Assembly (NCBI GenBank): GCA_025463545.1
Contig: JAODAR010000008.1
Coordinates: forward strand, 13,369 to 77,368
From: Microbacteriaceae bacterium
GTDB taxonomy: Bacteria; Actinomycetota; Actinomycetes; Actinomycetales; Microbacteriaceae
Length of the DNA stretch: 64,000 nucleotides
Reading direction: 5' to 3'
Shown: piece after piece, positions 26,238-34,477 of the stretch
How positions within the stretch are numbered: the first letter of the stretch is position 1
Layout of the letters: each line of letters begins with the position of its first letter
Made by a program: the position numbers and the translations under genes
Notes under the pieces: model-generated
Seen by the model: only the letters and a program-made list of their open reading frames with translations
The model's database searches: none
What the model was told of the DNA's origin: nothing

Positions 26238-27566
26238 ATGGCATTCACAGCACACGCCGATGACTCCGCGCTCTCCCGCGTCTCCCCGGACGCCCGGAGG
26301 CATTGGTTCGGCATCGCCGTGCAGCGATTCGGTCAGGTCTCTGCGCTCTCGCAATTCCTCCTCGGCGCGACGCTCGGCTACAGCATGACGTTCGGCGAAG
26401 CCGCGCTCGCTCTCCTTCTCGGCTCCATCATCCTCGAAGTCATCATGTGCGTCGTCGGCATCATCGGGCAGAAAGAGGGCCTGAACACTGCGCTTCTCGC
26501 GCGATGGACCGGCTTCGGAGAGGTGGGCGCCTCGCTCGTCGGCCTCGCGATCGGCATCAGCCTCATCGGTTGGTTCGGCATCCAGAGCGCCATCTCAGCC
26601 CAGTCGCTCGACGCGCTCATGCCCGGCGTGATGCCGGCTGCAATGTGGAGCCTCATCTTCGGACTCGCCGTCACGGCGATCGTCGTCTTCGGCTTCGCCG
26701 GTATGCAGTGGCTCGCCAACATCACCGTGCCGCTGTTCCTCATCCTTGTCGGGTGGTCGGTCATCAGCGAGCTCGGCAAGCACTCCATCGGCGCGCTGAT
26801 CACCTCACCCGCCCCCGGGCCAACCATGAGCGTGTGGCAGGGCACGGGTATCGTCGCCGGCGGCCTCATCGTGGGCGCCATCATCACCGCCGATATGACC
26901 AGGTTCAACCGCTCCAGGGCCGACGTGATCAAGCAGACCGTCGTGGGTGTGTCCCTCGGCGAGTTCGTCATCGGGCTGGCGGGCGTGCTGCTCGCCCACG
27001 CCGCGGCATCCGGCAACATCGTGGCGATCGTGACCTCGTCGATCGGATTTGTGGGCCTCATCATCGTCATCACAGGCACGCTGAAGATCAACGACTGGAA
27101 CCTCTACTCCTCGACCCTCGGACTGGTCAACTTCATCTCGACGACGTTCAACAGGAATCTGCACCGGGTGACGACCACGATCGTGCTCGGCGTGGTGGGC
27201 TCGATCCTCGCCGCGGTCGGAATCCTGTCGCAGTTCACCGGCTTCCTCATCATCCTCGGTGTCGCCTTCCCGCCGATTGCGGGCATCATGGTCGCCGAGT
27301 ACTTCGTCGTGAAACGCTGGCGGGGTGAACTGGACGCCACCCGCGAATCGGGCGAACTGCCCCCGACCGCGCCGCGCGTCGTGCCGGTCACGATCATCAT
27401 CTGGGTGGTCTCGGCGGTCGTCGGCTACATCGTCACCTGGGGCATCCCTCCGGTGCTCTCCCTCGTGCTTTCGATGGTGCTGTACATCGTCGCCGGCAAG
27501 CTCGGCTGGGTGAAGGGCGTTGGCACCGCGCGCACGATTCAGGCGAAAGCGACCGTCTCGGTCTAA
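26238..27566 (+). CDS. NCS1-family cytosine/purine/hydantoin permease
   Basis: 442 residues, about twelve hydrophobic segments, typical of CodB-like and Mhp1-like NCS1 transporters. Landmarks: RHWFGIAVQRFGQVSALSQF at the start, QSAISAQSL, and ITADMTRFNRSRADVIKQT, the NCS1 substrate/cation-site region. TLKINDWNLYSSTLGLVNF and a C-terminal PIAGIMVAEYFVVKRWRG follow. AGGACAGCC precedes the ATG. It leads a run of catabolic genes (HyuA, three DUF917, PucR), so it likely imports a cyclic amide such as a hydantoin or nucleobase. Confidence 0.9.
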   Translation: MAFTAHADDSALSRVSPDARRHWFGIAVQRFGQVSALSQFLLGATLGYSMTFGEAALALLLGSIILEVIMCVVGIIGQKEGLNTALLARWTGFGEVGASLVGLAIGISLIGWFGIQSAISAQSLDALMPGVMPAAMWSLIFGLAVTAIVVFGFAGMQWLANITVPLFLILVGWSVISELGKHSIGALITSPAPGPTMSVWQGTGIVAGGLIVGAIITADMTRFNRSRADVIKQTVVGVSLGEFVIGLAGVLLAHAAASGNIVAIVTSSIGFVGLIIVITGTLKINDWNLYSSTLGLVNFISTTFNRNLHRVTTTIVLGVVGSILAAVGILSQFTGFLIILGVAFPPIAGIMVAEYFVVKRWRGELDATRESGELPPTAPRVVPVTIIIWVVSAVVGYIVTWGIPPVLSLVLSMVLYIVAGKLGWVKGVGTARTIQAKATVSV

Positions 27567-27663
27567 CCATGCCGACGGCTTGACCTGGCCTGCGGCCGGC
27601 GAGTGCGGCAAACGATTGCGGCCTGTGGCGTCAGCCGGCCAGTTACCTAGGAAAGCGAGAAAC

Positions 27664-29217
27664 ATGCATATCGGCATCGATGTCGGCGGCACGAACACCG
27701 ACGCAGTGCTCATGGACGGCAGGCACACCCTCGCGGGTGTGAAGCACTCGACGACACCGGATGTCACGGAGGGCATCGTCGAGGCGATCGAGGCCCTTCG
27801 CGCCGGGCACCACTTCGAGGGCGCGGACATCACCGCTGTGATGATCGGTACGACTCACTTCATCAACGCACTCGTCGAGGCGCGGCGCCTCGCCCCGACA
27901 GCCGCGCTCCGTCTCGGTCTCCCGGCAACGAAGGCCCTGCCGCCCCTGGTGGACTGGCCGCTCCCGCTGAAGGAAGCGATCAGCGCCCGCAGCTACCTCG
28001 CCCACGGCGGCTACGAGTTCGACGGACGCCCTATCTCGCCGCTCGACCCCGAGGAGCTGAAGGCGCACGCCGCCGACATGAAAGCTCACGGCATCCGTTC
28101 CGTGGCGATCTCCTGTGTCTTCAGTCCGGTCAACCACAACCTCGAAGTGGAAGCCGGCGAGATCATCGCCGCCGAACTCGGCGATGGGGTGGCAATCTCG
28201 CTCTCCTACGAGATCGGGCGCATCGGCCTGCTCGAGCGCGAGAACGCGACAATCATCAACGCGGCCTTGCGGGAGCTCGCGTCGGAGATCGTGGACGGCC
28301 TCACCGCGGCGGTGCGGGCCCAGGGCATCCAGGCGCCGATCTTCCTCAGCCAGAACGACGGCACCCTCATGGACGAGGACTACGTTCGCCGCTACCCCGT
28401 GGCCACCTTCGCGTCCGGACCAACCAACTCGATGCGCGGTGCGGCCCTGACGAGCGGTCTTGACAACTGCGCCGTCGTCGACCTCGGCGGCACGACGGCT
28501 GACATCGGCTTGCTCGTCAACGGCTTCCCTCGCGAGACCGCCAACGAGGTGAAGGTGGCGGGCGTCCGCACGAACTTCCGGATGCCCGATGTGCTGTCAC
28601 TCGGCATCGGCGGCGGGAGCATCGTCGACACCGAGACCGGCGAGGTCGGCCCGGCATCCGTCGGGTATCGTCTCACCACCGAAGCTCTCGTCTTCGGGGG
28701 GTCGACGCTCACGGCCACCGACATTGCCGTCGCCGCCGGTCGAGCCGAGATCGGCGACCCGGAGCTGGTCAAACACCTCGACCCCGCCTTCGTGACGAAG
28801 GTGCTGGACCGCATCGCCGAGCGCGTAGCCGAGGCCGTCGACCGCATGCGCACCTCGCCGGAACCGATTCCGGTCGTAGCGGTCGGCGGCGGCTCGATCC
28901 TGCTGCCCGACGAGCTCCCGCTGTTCGGCACGGTGCACCGGCCGGAGAACTACGCGGTCGCCAACGCCATCGGCGCATCAATCGCCCAGGTCGGCGGCGA
29001 GATCGACAAGGTCTACGCCATCGAACCCGGTCGTCGCGAGGAAGCCCTCGCCGAGGTGCGGGCGGAGGCCGTCGACAAGGCGATCGCCGCAGGGGCCTCA
29101 CCGCAATCCGTCACCATCGTCGACTTCGATGAGGTGCCGATCCCCTACCTGCCCGGCAACGCCACGCGTATCCGTGTGAAAGCGGTCGGCGACCTGGACA
29201 TGGGAGCGCGGGCGTGA
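27664..29217 (+). CDS. Hydantoinase/oxoprolinase family protein (HyuA-like)
   Basis: 517 residues from ATG at 27664 (ribosome site AGGAAAGCGAGA), which puts GIDVGGTNTDAVL right at the N-terminus. Hydant_A_N domain roughly residues 1-180 and Hydantoinase_A domain after it, with ATP-fold motifs DLGGTTADIG and GGGSI. SYEIGRIGLLERENATIINAA is a typical middle segment. ATP-dependent hydantoinases and oxoprolinases open cyclic amides; no HyuB partner gene is present, as in other single-subunit members linked to DUF917 genes. Stop overlaps the next start by 4 bp. Confidence 0.88.
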   Translation: MHIGIDVGGTNTDAVLMDGRHTLAGVKHSTTPDVTEGIVEAIEALRAGHHFEGADITAVMIGTTHFINALVEARRLAPTAALRLGLPATKALPPLVDWPLPLKEAISARSYLAHGGYEFDGRPISPLDPEELKAHAADMKAHGIRSVAISCVFSPVNHNLEVEAGEIIAAELGDGVAISLSYEIGRIGLLERENATIINAALRELASEIVDGLTAAVRAQGIQAPIFLSQNDGTLMDEDYVRRYPVATFASGPTNSMRGAALTSGLDNCAVVDLGGTTADIGLLVNGFPRETANEVKVAGVRTNFRMPDVLSLGIGGGSIVDTETGEVGPASVGYRLTTEALVFGGSTLTATDIAVAAGRAEIGDPELVKHLDPAFVTKVLDRIAERVAEAVDRMRTSPEPIPVVAVGGGSILLPDELPLFGTVHRPENYAVANAIGASIAQVGGEIDKVYAIEPGRREEALAEVRAEAVDKAIAAGASPQSVTIVDFDEVPIPYLPGNATRIRVKAVGDLDMGARA

Positions 29218-30302
29218 GCTGGACCATCACCGAGGACCTGATCCCCGAGCTCGCTCGCGGCGCGGCCGTGCTGGGCACCGGCGGCGGCGGCGATCCCTAC
29301 ATCGGCGCGCTGCTCGCCCGGCAGGCCCTCCGTGAGCGTGGACCCGTGACCGTGGTCGGACTCGGCGAGGTTCCCGACGACGCGCTCGTGCTGACCGTCG
29401 CAATGATGGGCGCCCCCACTGTCATGGTGGAGAAGTTGCCCAGCCTCGAGGAGGTCATCGCCCCGGCACGTGCCCTGAGCACCTACCTCGGCCGCTCCGT
29501 CACGCACATCGCGTGCGCCGAGATCGGCGGGGTCAACTCGACGATCCCCATCGCGGCGGCTTCCGCGCTCGGCCTGCCGCTCATCGACGCCGATGGCATG
29601 GGGCGCGCGTTCCCCGAATTACAGATGGTGCTGCCGACCCTGTACGGCGTGACGGCTTCGCCGCTGGCGTTCAGCGACGAGAAGGGCAACATCGGTGTGC
29701 TGCACACCGTCGACAACCACTGGACCGAACGCATAGCCCGAGTGGCGTGCGTCGAGATGGGCTGCTCCATCATGATCTCCGGTTTCTCGATGGACGGCGC
29801 CAAGGCGCGTGAGGCCCTCGTTGCGGGCTCGCTGCAGCATTCCCTTTCGATCGGCCGCGGCATCGCCGACGCCCGGGCGGAGAATGCCGACCCGGTCGCA
29901 CGCGTCGTCGAACTGCTCGGTGGGCGCGAGGTGTTCTCCGGGAAGGTCGTCGACGTGGAGCGCGGCACGACTGCGGGCTTCGCGCGAGGACGCGCCAGGA
30001 TCGACGGCGAGAGTTCCACGCTCACGCTCTCGTTCCAGAATGAGCACCTCATCGCCCAGTCCGACGGCACCACGCTGGTCACCACCCCCGACCTCATCAT
30101 CGTTCTTGACCACGATTCCGGCGAGCCGATCACGACCGAGGCTCTTCGCTACGGCCAGCGAGTGCGGGTCGTCAGCGCCCCGAGCGATCCTCGCTGGCAC
30201 AGCACCGAAGCACTCGCGATGGTGGGCCCCGGTTACTTCGGCTACGACATGCCGTCACACCGTTTCGATGGGACCGTGGAGCACGGCGAGGCCGCGGCAT
30301 GA
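29214..30302 (+). CDS. DUF917 / S-methyl-thiohydantoin desulfurase family protein, copy 1
   Basis: 362 residues from GTG at 29214, overlapping the HyuA stop (GTGA). N-terminal family motif LGTGGGGDPYIGALLA, then MMGAPTVMVEK, CAEIGGVNS and DADGMGRAFPELQ, conserved residues expected around the active site. The C-terminal domain has GKVVDVERGTTAGFARG and DLIIVLDHDSGEPITTEALRYG. The Pfam family behind DUF917 is named after S-methyl thiohydantoin desulfurase; few members are characterised. First of three tandem paralogues, about the usual 360-residue length. Confidence 0.85.
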   Translation: MSWTITEDLIPELARGAAVLGTGGGGDPYIGALLARQALRERGPVTVVGLGEVPDDALVLTVAMMGAPTVMVEKLPSLEEVIAPARALSTYLGRSVTHIACAEIGGVNSTIPIAAASALGLPLIDADGMGRAFPELQMVLPTLYGVTASPLAFSDEKGNIGVLHTVDNHWTERIARVACVEMGCSIMISGFSMDGAKAREALVAGSLQHSLSIGRGIADARAENADPVARVVELLGGREVFSGKVVDVERGTTAGFARGRARIDGESSTLTLSFQNEHLIAQSDGTTLVTTPDLIIVLDHDSGEPITTEALRYGQRVRVVSAPSDPRWHSTEALAMVGPGYFGYDMPSHRFDGTVEHGEAAA

Positions 30303-31396
30303 GCTGGGAGCTGACGGGCGCTGATCTGGCCGATCTCGCCCGCGGCGCGACGCTGCTGGGCACCGGCGGCGGCGGCGACCCCTACATCGGCAAGATGCTC
30401 GTCGAGCGTGTTCTCGGCGACCGGTCGATCACGGTGCTCGATCCGGACGAAATCGACGACGCCATGTTCGTCATCCCCACAGCCCAAATGGGCGCGCCGA
30501 CGGTGATGATCGAGAAGATCCCGGCCGGCACGGAGCCCACGCTCGCCCTCCGCACCCTCGAAGAGCATCTCGGCCGCACGGCCGACGCGACCATGCCGAT
30601 CGAATGCGGCGGCATCAACTCGATGATCCCGCTCGTTGTGGCTGCCGAGACGGGCCTTCCTGTGGTCGACGCAGACGGCATGGGCCGCGCGTTCCCGGAG
30701 CTCTCGATGGAGACCTTCGCGGTCTACGGGGTGCACGGCTCGCCCCTCGCCCTCGCCGGTGAGCGGGGCGAGCGCGTGATCATCGACACGGGCGACGACG
30801 ATCGGCAGATGGAGTGGCTCGCCCGCGGCATCACCATCCGCCTGGGCGGCGTCGGGCACATCGCGGAGTACGCGATGACCGGCGCTGAAGTCAAGCGCAC
30901 GGCGGTCCCCCGCACGATCTCCATGGCGCTTGCCCTGGGCCGCGCCATCCGCGAGGCCCGTGAACAGAAGCGCTCACCGTTCGAGGCGATCGCCGAGACA
31001 CTCTCGACCACCCTCTACTCGCACGTGCGCGAGCTGTTCGTCGGCAAGGTCACCGACGTCGAACGCCGCACAACCGAGGGCTTCGCAAAAGGCCGGGCGA
31101 CCATCTCCGCTTTGGATCCGGCGAGCGCCGACGCCCTCGAGATCTCCTTCCAGAACGAGAACCTCATCGCCCGTCGCGGCGACGAGGTCGTTGCTATCGT
31201 GCCCGACCTGATCTGCGTGGTCGACATCGAGTCGGGCGAGCCGATCACGACCGAGGGCCTCCGGTACGGGCAGCGCGTGCGAGTGCTCGGCATCTCGACG
31301 CCGGACATGATGCGAACCCCCGAGGCGCTGCGCGCGTTCGGACCTGCGGCGTTCGGATTGGACGAGCCGTTCGTGCCCGTGGAATCCCGCCCCTAG
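30299..31396 (+). CDS. DUF917 / S-methyl-thiohydantoin desulfurase family protein, copy 2
   Basis: 365 residues, ATG overlapping the stop of copy 1 (ATGA). Keeps all family motifs: LGTGGGGDPYIGKML, QMGAPTVMIEK, PIECGGINS and DADGMGRAFPELS, plus the C-terminal GKVTDVERRTTEGFAKG and DIESGEPITTEGLRYG. The near-identical motif set suggests an arisen-by-duplication pair with copy 1 that may form a hetero-oligomer. Co-transcribed with HyuA and the permease. Confidence 0.85.
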   Translation: MSWELTGADLADLARGATLLGTGGGGDPYIGKMLVERVLGDRSITVLDPDEIDDAMFVIPTAQMGAPTVMIEKIPAGTEPTLALRTLEEHLGRTADATMPIECGGINSMIPLVVAAETGLPVVDADGMGRAFPELSMETFAVYGVHGSPLALAGERGERVIIDTGDDDRQMEWLARGITIRLGGVGHIAEYAMTGAEVKRTAVPRTISMALALGRAIREAREQKRSPFEAIAETLSTTLYSHVRELFVGKVTDVERRTTEGFAKGRATISALDPASADALEISFQNENLIARRGDEVVAIVPDLICVVDIESGEPITTEGLRYGQRVRVLGISTPDMMRTPEALRAFGPAAFGLDEPFVPVESRP

Positions 31397-31405
31397 GCTG
31401 ACTGC

Positions 31406-32443
31406 ATGGCACGAACCGTCGAGCAGGCGCAGCTACCGGCGCTCGCCCGGGGATTCTCGCTCCTCGGCTCCGGCGGCGGCGGAACGACCACGATGTTGGA
31501 GCTGATGCTCGACGTCGCCCCGGTCTGGCCGGTCACCCTGCACTCCGCTGACGAGCTCGACCCGTCGACCCCGTGCCTGGCCGTCGCTTTCGTGGGCTCC
31601 ACCTTCCTCCTCACCGAGCGAATTTCCGGTGACTCCCCCTTCGAGGAACTGGTCCGAGCGGCGGAACGCTGGACCGGACGGCGGGCGCCAGCCATCTGCT
31701 CGATGGAGGCTGCCGGGCTCAACGGCCTGGCTCCGTTCACCTTGACCGGGGACCGCAGCTTCGTCGACGCGGACTTCATGGGGCGGGCTCTCCCCCGTCT
31801 TGACCAGCTGTCCCTCCTCGTCGACCGCGTGCCCGGCACCGTGGCCGTGTGTGGTTCGGGCGCGGGCGGAGTCGTTCTCGTCGACACGGACCGCGCGGAG
31901 GACGTCGAACGGATTGTGCGCGGCGCCGTAGTGCAGGCCGGCGGCGTGAGTGAGGTGGTCGTGGCCGGTTTCACGGTCGGCGACCTGCTCGACCATGCGG
32001 TGCTCGGCAGTTACGAGCGGGCGCTCGACCTCGGCTGCGCGTTCGAGGAAGCTGCCGACGGGCCGCTTGTCGCCCTGGCCGGTCGGCTCGGGGCACGGAT
32101 GCTCGGCCACGGTCGTGTCACGGCGGTCCAGACTTCCCAGCAGGACCCCCAGACTTCGGCGATAGAGATCGCCGGCGATGCCGGTGAGGTTTTCCGTGTG
32201 ATCGCCCGCTCGGAGTCGCTCGCGTTCATGCGCGACGGCCGCGTGGAGGCTGCGACGCCGGAGATCATCATCACCCTTGACTCCATCTCCCGCGAGGTGC
32301 TGCAGGTCGATGGCCTGACGTTCGCGCGACATGTCGCCGTCCTGGCGCTGCCCGCGCCGGACTGGTGGACGTCCTCGCCCGACCGCCTCCGCCACGTCCT
32401 GCCTTCGGCCTACGATCTCATCGGCTTGGAGGTTCCCGCATGA
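31406..32443 (+). CDS. DUF917 family protein, divergent copy 3
   Basis: 345 residues from ATG at 31406, 9 bp after copy 2. Family membership shows in LLGSGGGGTTTML (aligned with LGTGGGGDPYIG), MEAAGLNGLAP and DADFMGRALPRLDQ. The DPYIG part of the first motif and the MGAPTV segment are lost, and the C-terminal ITTEALRYG region has become VDGLTFARH. It may be a structural partner or have a different substrate. The stop overlaps the PucR start by 4 bp. Confidence 0.8.
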   Translation: MARTVEQAQLPALARGFSLLGSGGGGTTTMLELMLDVAPVWPVTLHSADELDPSTPCLAVAFVGSTFLLTERISGDSPFEELVRAAERWTGRRAPAICSMEAAGLNGLAPFTLTGDRSFVDADFMGRALPRLDQLSLLVDRVPGTVAVCGSGAGGVVLVDTDRAEDVERIVRGAVVQAGGVSEVVVAGFTVGDLLDHAVLGSYERALDLGCAFEEAADGPLVALAGRLGARMLGHGRVTAVQTSQQDPQTSAIEIAGDAGEVFRVIARSESLAFMRDGRVEAATPEIIITLDSISREVLQVDGLTFARHVAVLALPAPDWWTSSPDRLRHVLPSAYDLIGLEVPA

Positions 32444-33960
32444 CCGAGCTGGATCTGCCGTCGTTGCTCGCGCACCCAGCGAACGGCGGCCTGCGTGCCA
32501 TCGCCGGGGGCGATGGTATCTCGTGGCGCGCCGTCATCATCGACTCCGCTGAGTCCCGCCTCCTGTCCGACACCGACGGTGACGCCGCAGGCATATTGGC
32601 GATCCTCACCTCCGATCCCCCGCCCACTTCGTGGCAGCAGGATGCGCTCATCCGCCGGGTACGCGATCGCGGCTATCGGGCCCTCGCGCTTCCGAACGCC
32701 GGCAGCTTCGGCAGCGGGACGCGCGCGCTGGCCGAGCGCCTGGGTCTGACATTGCTGCACGTCGACGACCCGATGATCCTTGCGAAGGCCTGCTGGCAGC
32801 TCCTGGAAGGCCGGGACGCGCTCACCCTCGGCTACGTGCGCAAAGTGGCGCAGTCGATCGAGTACCACGCCACCGGTTTGCCAGACCTGCTGCGCCATCT
32901 GTCGGCGAGCGTTGGCCACGGTATTGCCCTGATCGACGCCGAGGGCACACTGCTCGAAGCCGGTGGCACTTTGCCTGCCAGCGTGCGGGGCGCGATCGAC
33001 TTCGCGCCATGGCTCGACATCGTCACCCTCGAAGCGGGCGCCGCGGCATCCGTTCGGGTCGACAGCCCCAGCCGGGCCGGTCTCCGCCTCGCCTTCTTCG
33101 GCATGGGGTTGAGCGCCACCCAACTCAGCGCGCTGGGGGTGGCCGCCGAGGTCGCGATGCCGGCCGTCGCGGCGCGCATCCTCATCGACGAGGTCAACGA
33201 CGTGAACGACGCCGCAGTGTCGTCCGGCTTGCTGCGCGATTTCCTGGAGCGGCGTGGCACCCATGACGCCGAACTCGAGCAGCGGATGCTCGACCGTGGC
33301 TGGCGTACCACCGGCTACCATCTCGGCTTCCGCATCATCGGCCGGACGCGCGTTGACACGTTCGAGCTGCTGCGTTTCATCACCCGGGAGTTTGCAGAGC
33401 TCCCCGCCGGCTCGCACGCGGCAACGAGCGGCCGCGGCGTGACGGGCTGGCTCACGTTCGCGGAGCCGCCCACGCCCCGGCAGGTCGAGGACCAGGTGGC
33501 GATGATTCGCGCGCTGCACACATCCGCCCGCCGCGCCTTCAACGTCGCCACGGGCGTCGGCACGGTCGAGAGCGGATCCGCCGGCCTGGTCACTTCGATC
33601 AACGGCGCCGCCGATGCCGCGCGCATCGCGGTCAACCGTTCGGCCACGGGCTGGATCGTGCGCATTGACGCCCTCGGCCTCGAACAGCTGTTGCTTTCCT
33701 GGACCGAGAACGACGTCTTCGTTCCCGCAGCGGAAGCGCTACTGGCGCCCCTGGCGGCCCACGGTCCGGATCTTCTCTCGACCCTGTCGGCCTACCTGGA
33801 CCATGAATCAGGCATAGCGGCCACCGCCGTCGCCCTCAATCTGCATCGCAATACGGTCGCCGCTCGCATGGCTCGCGCCCAGAGCATCCTCGGCCTCGAC
33901 CTCAGCGACCCGGAGATCCGGCTGGCGGTGCACCTCGCATGTCGGGCAGTGAGATCCTGA
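32440..33960 (+). CDS. PucR-family transcriptional regulator
   Basis: 506 residues from ATG at 32440, coupled to DUF917 copy 3 (ATGA). N-terminal PucR-type sensor domain (to about residue 130), a middle GGDEF-like CdaR/PucR domain, and a C-terminal helix-turn-helix with YLDHESGIAATAVALNLHRNTVAARM, the HRNTV pattern diagnostic of the CdaR/PucR family. Family members respond to purine-breakdown intermediates or sugar acids. As last gene of the NCS1-HyuA-DUF917 run it is the likely local activator or repressor; the twin dyads at 26128-26172 are candidate targets. Confidence 0.88.
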   Translation: MTELDLPSLLAHPANGGLRAIAGGDGISWRAVIIDSAESRLLSDTDGDAAGILAILTSDPPPTSWQQDALIRRVRDRGYRALALPNAGSFGSGTRALAERLGLTLLHVDDPMILAKACWQLLEGRDALTLGYVRKVAQSIEYHATGLPDLLRHLSASVGHGIALIDAEGTLLEAGGTLPASVRGAIDFAPWLDIVTLEAGAAASVRVDSPSRAGLRLAFFGMGLSATQLSALGVAAEVAMPAVAARILIDEVNDVNDAAVSSGLLRDFLERRGTHDAELEQRMLDRGWRTTGYHLGFRIIGRTRVDTFELLRFITREFAELPAGSHAATSGRGVTGWLTFAEPPTPRQVEDQVAMIRALHTSARRAFNVATGVGTVESGSAGLVTSINGAADAARIAVNRSATGWIVRIDALGLEQLLLSWTENDVFVPAAEALLAPLAAHGPDLLSTLSAYLDHESGIAATAVALNLHRNTVAARMARAQSILGLDLSDPEIRLAVHLACRAVRS

Positions 33961-34477
33961 CGTGCACCCCGTGCAGATTCGAGTTGCTCGCCAGCTGCAG
34001 CTGTTCCCAAAGTCATCTGTGTTGAACATGAGACAATAGAAGCTGCCAAACTCGCGAGTTCGTGCACTTCCGCACATGCGGCACTGTCTTTCTCGCGCGC
34101 TCACCAGCGTTGAACTCGTCATCACGAGTGACGCTGTGGGACGACCGTCTGAAACGTGATTACCTCGGTACATCCGGCCATCGATGTCGAGTGTGGCGGC
34201 GCCATTTTTTGCCTTCCCGCACACCGGCAACAGGCTGTCTCTCATCGGCAGCCGGGTCAAGCACAGCCAAGGGCGAACTACTGTACGGCCAGGTTGTTGA
34301 AGACCTGACGGCGGACCTGAGCGGGGAGCTGGTTCGTGAATCCGCGATTTTGTCCGCGTAACGGGACGGCCGTTCAGCAGCGGCCTCCACTTCCACACCC
34401 GGGCAACCGCCGCAACCCCCTGAGGAATTGCACCCGCCGGAGTAACGTCTAGAGCAATTCTCGAAGGAGCGAGCTCG
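33961..34477. other. 517-bp intergenic stretch, no gene recognised
   Basis: Between the PucR gene and the kinase. Several open frames of up to 228 codons cross it on either strand, but none has a ribosome site, a recognisable domain or a sensible composition. A GTGC-N6-GCAC element lies near 34062-34076. GAAGGAGCGAG just before 34478 is the kinase ribosome site. Confidence 0.5.

Noticed and set aside
26805..27833. Open frame of 342 codons on the minus strand with a His/Asp-rich composition
   Set aside because: Antisense to the NCS1 permease and the start of the HyuA gene.
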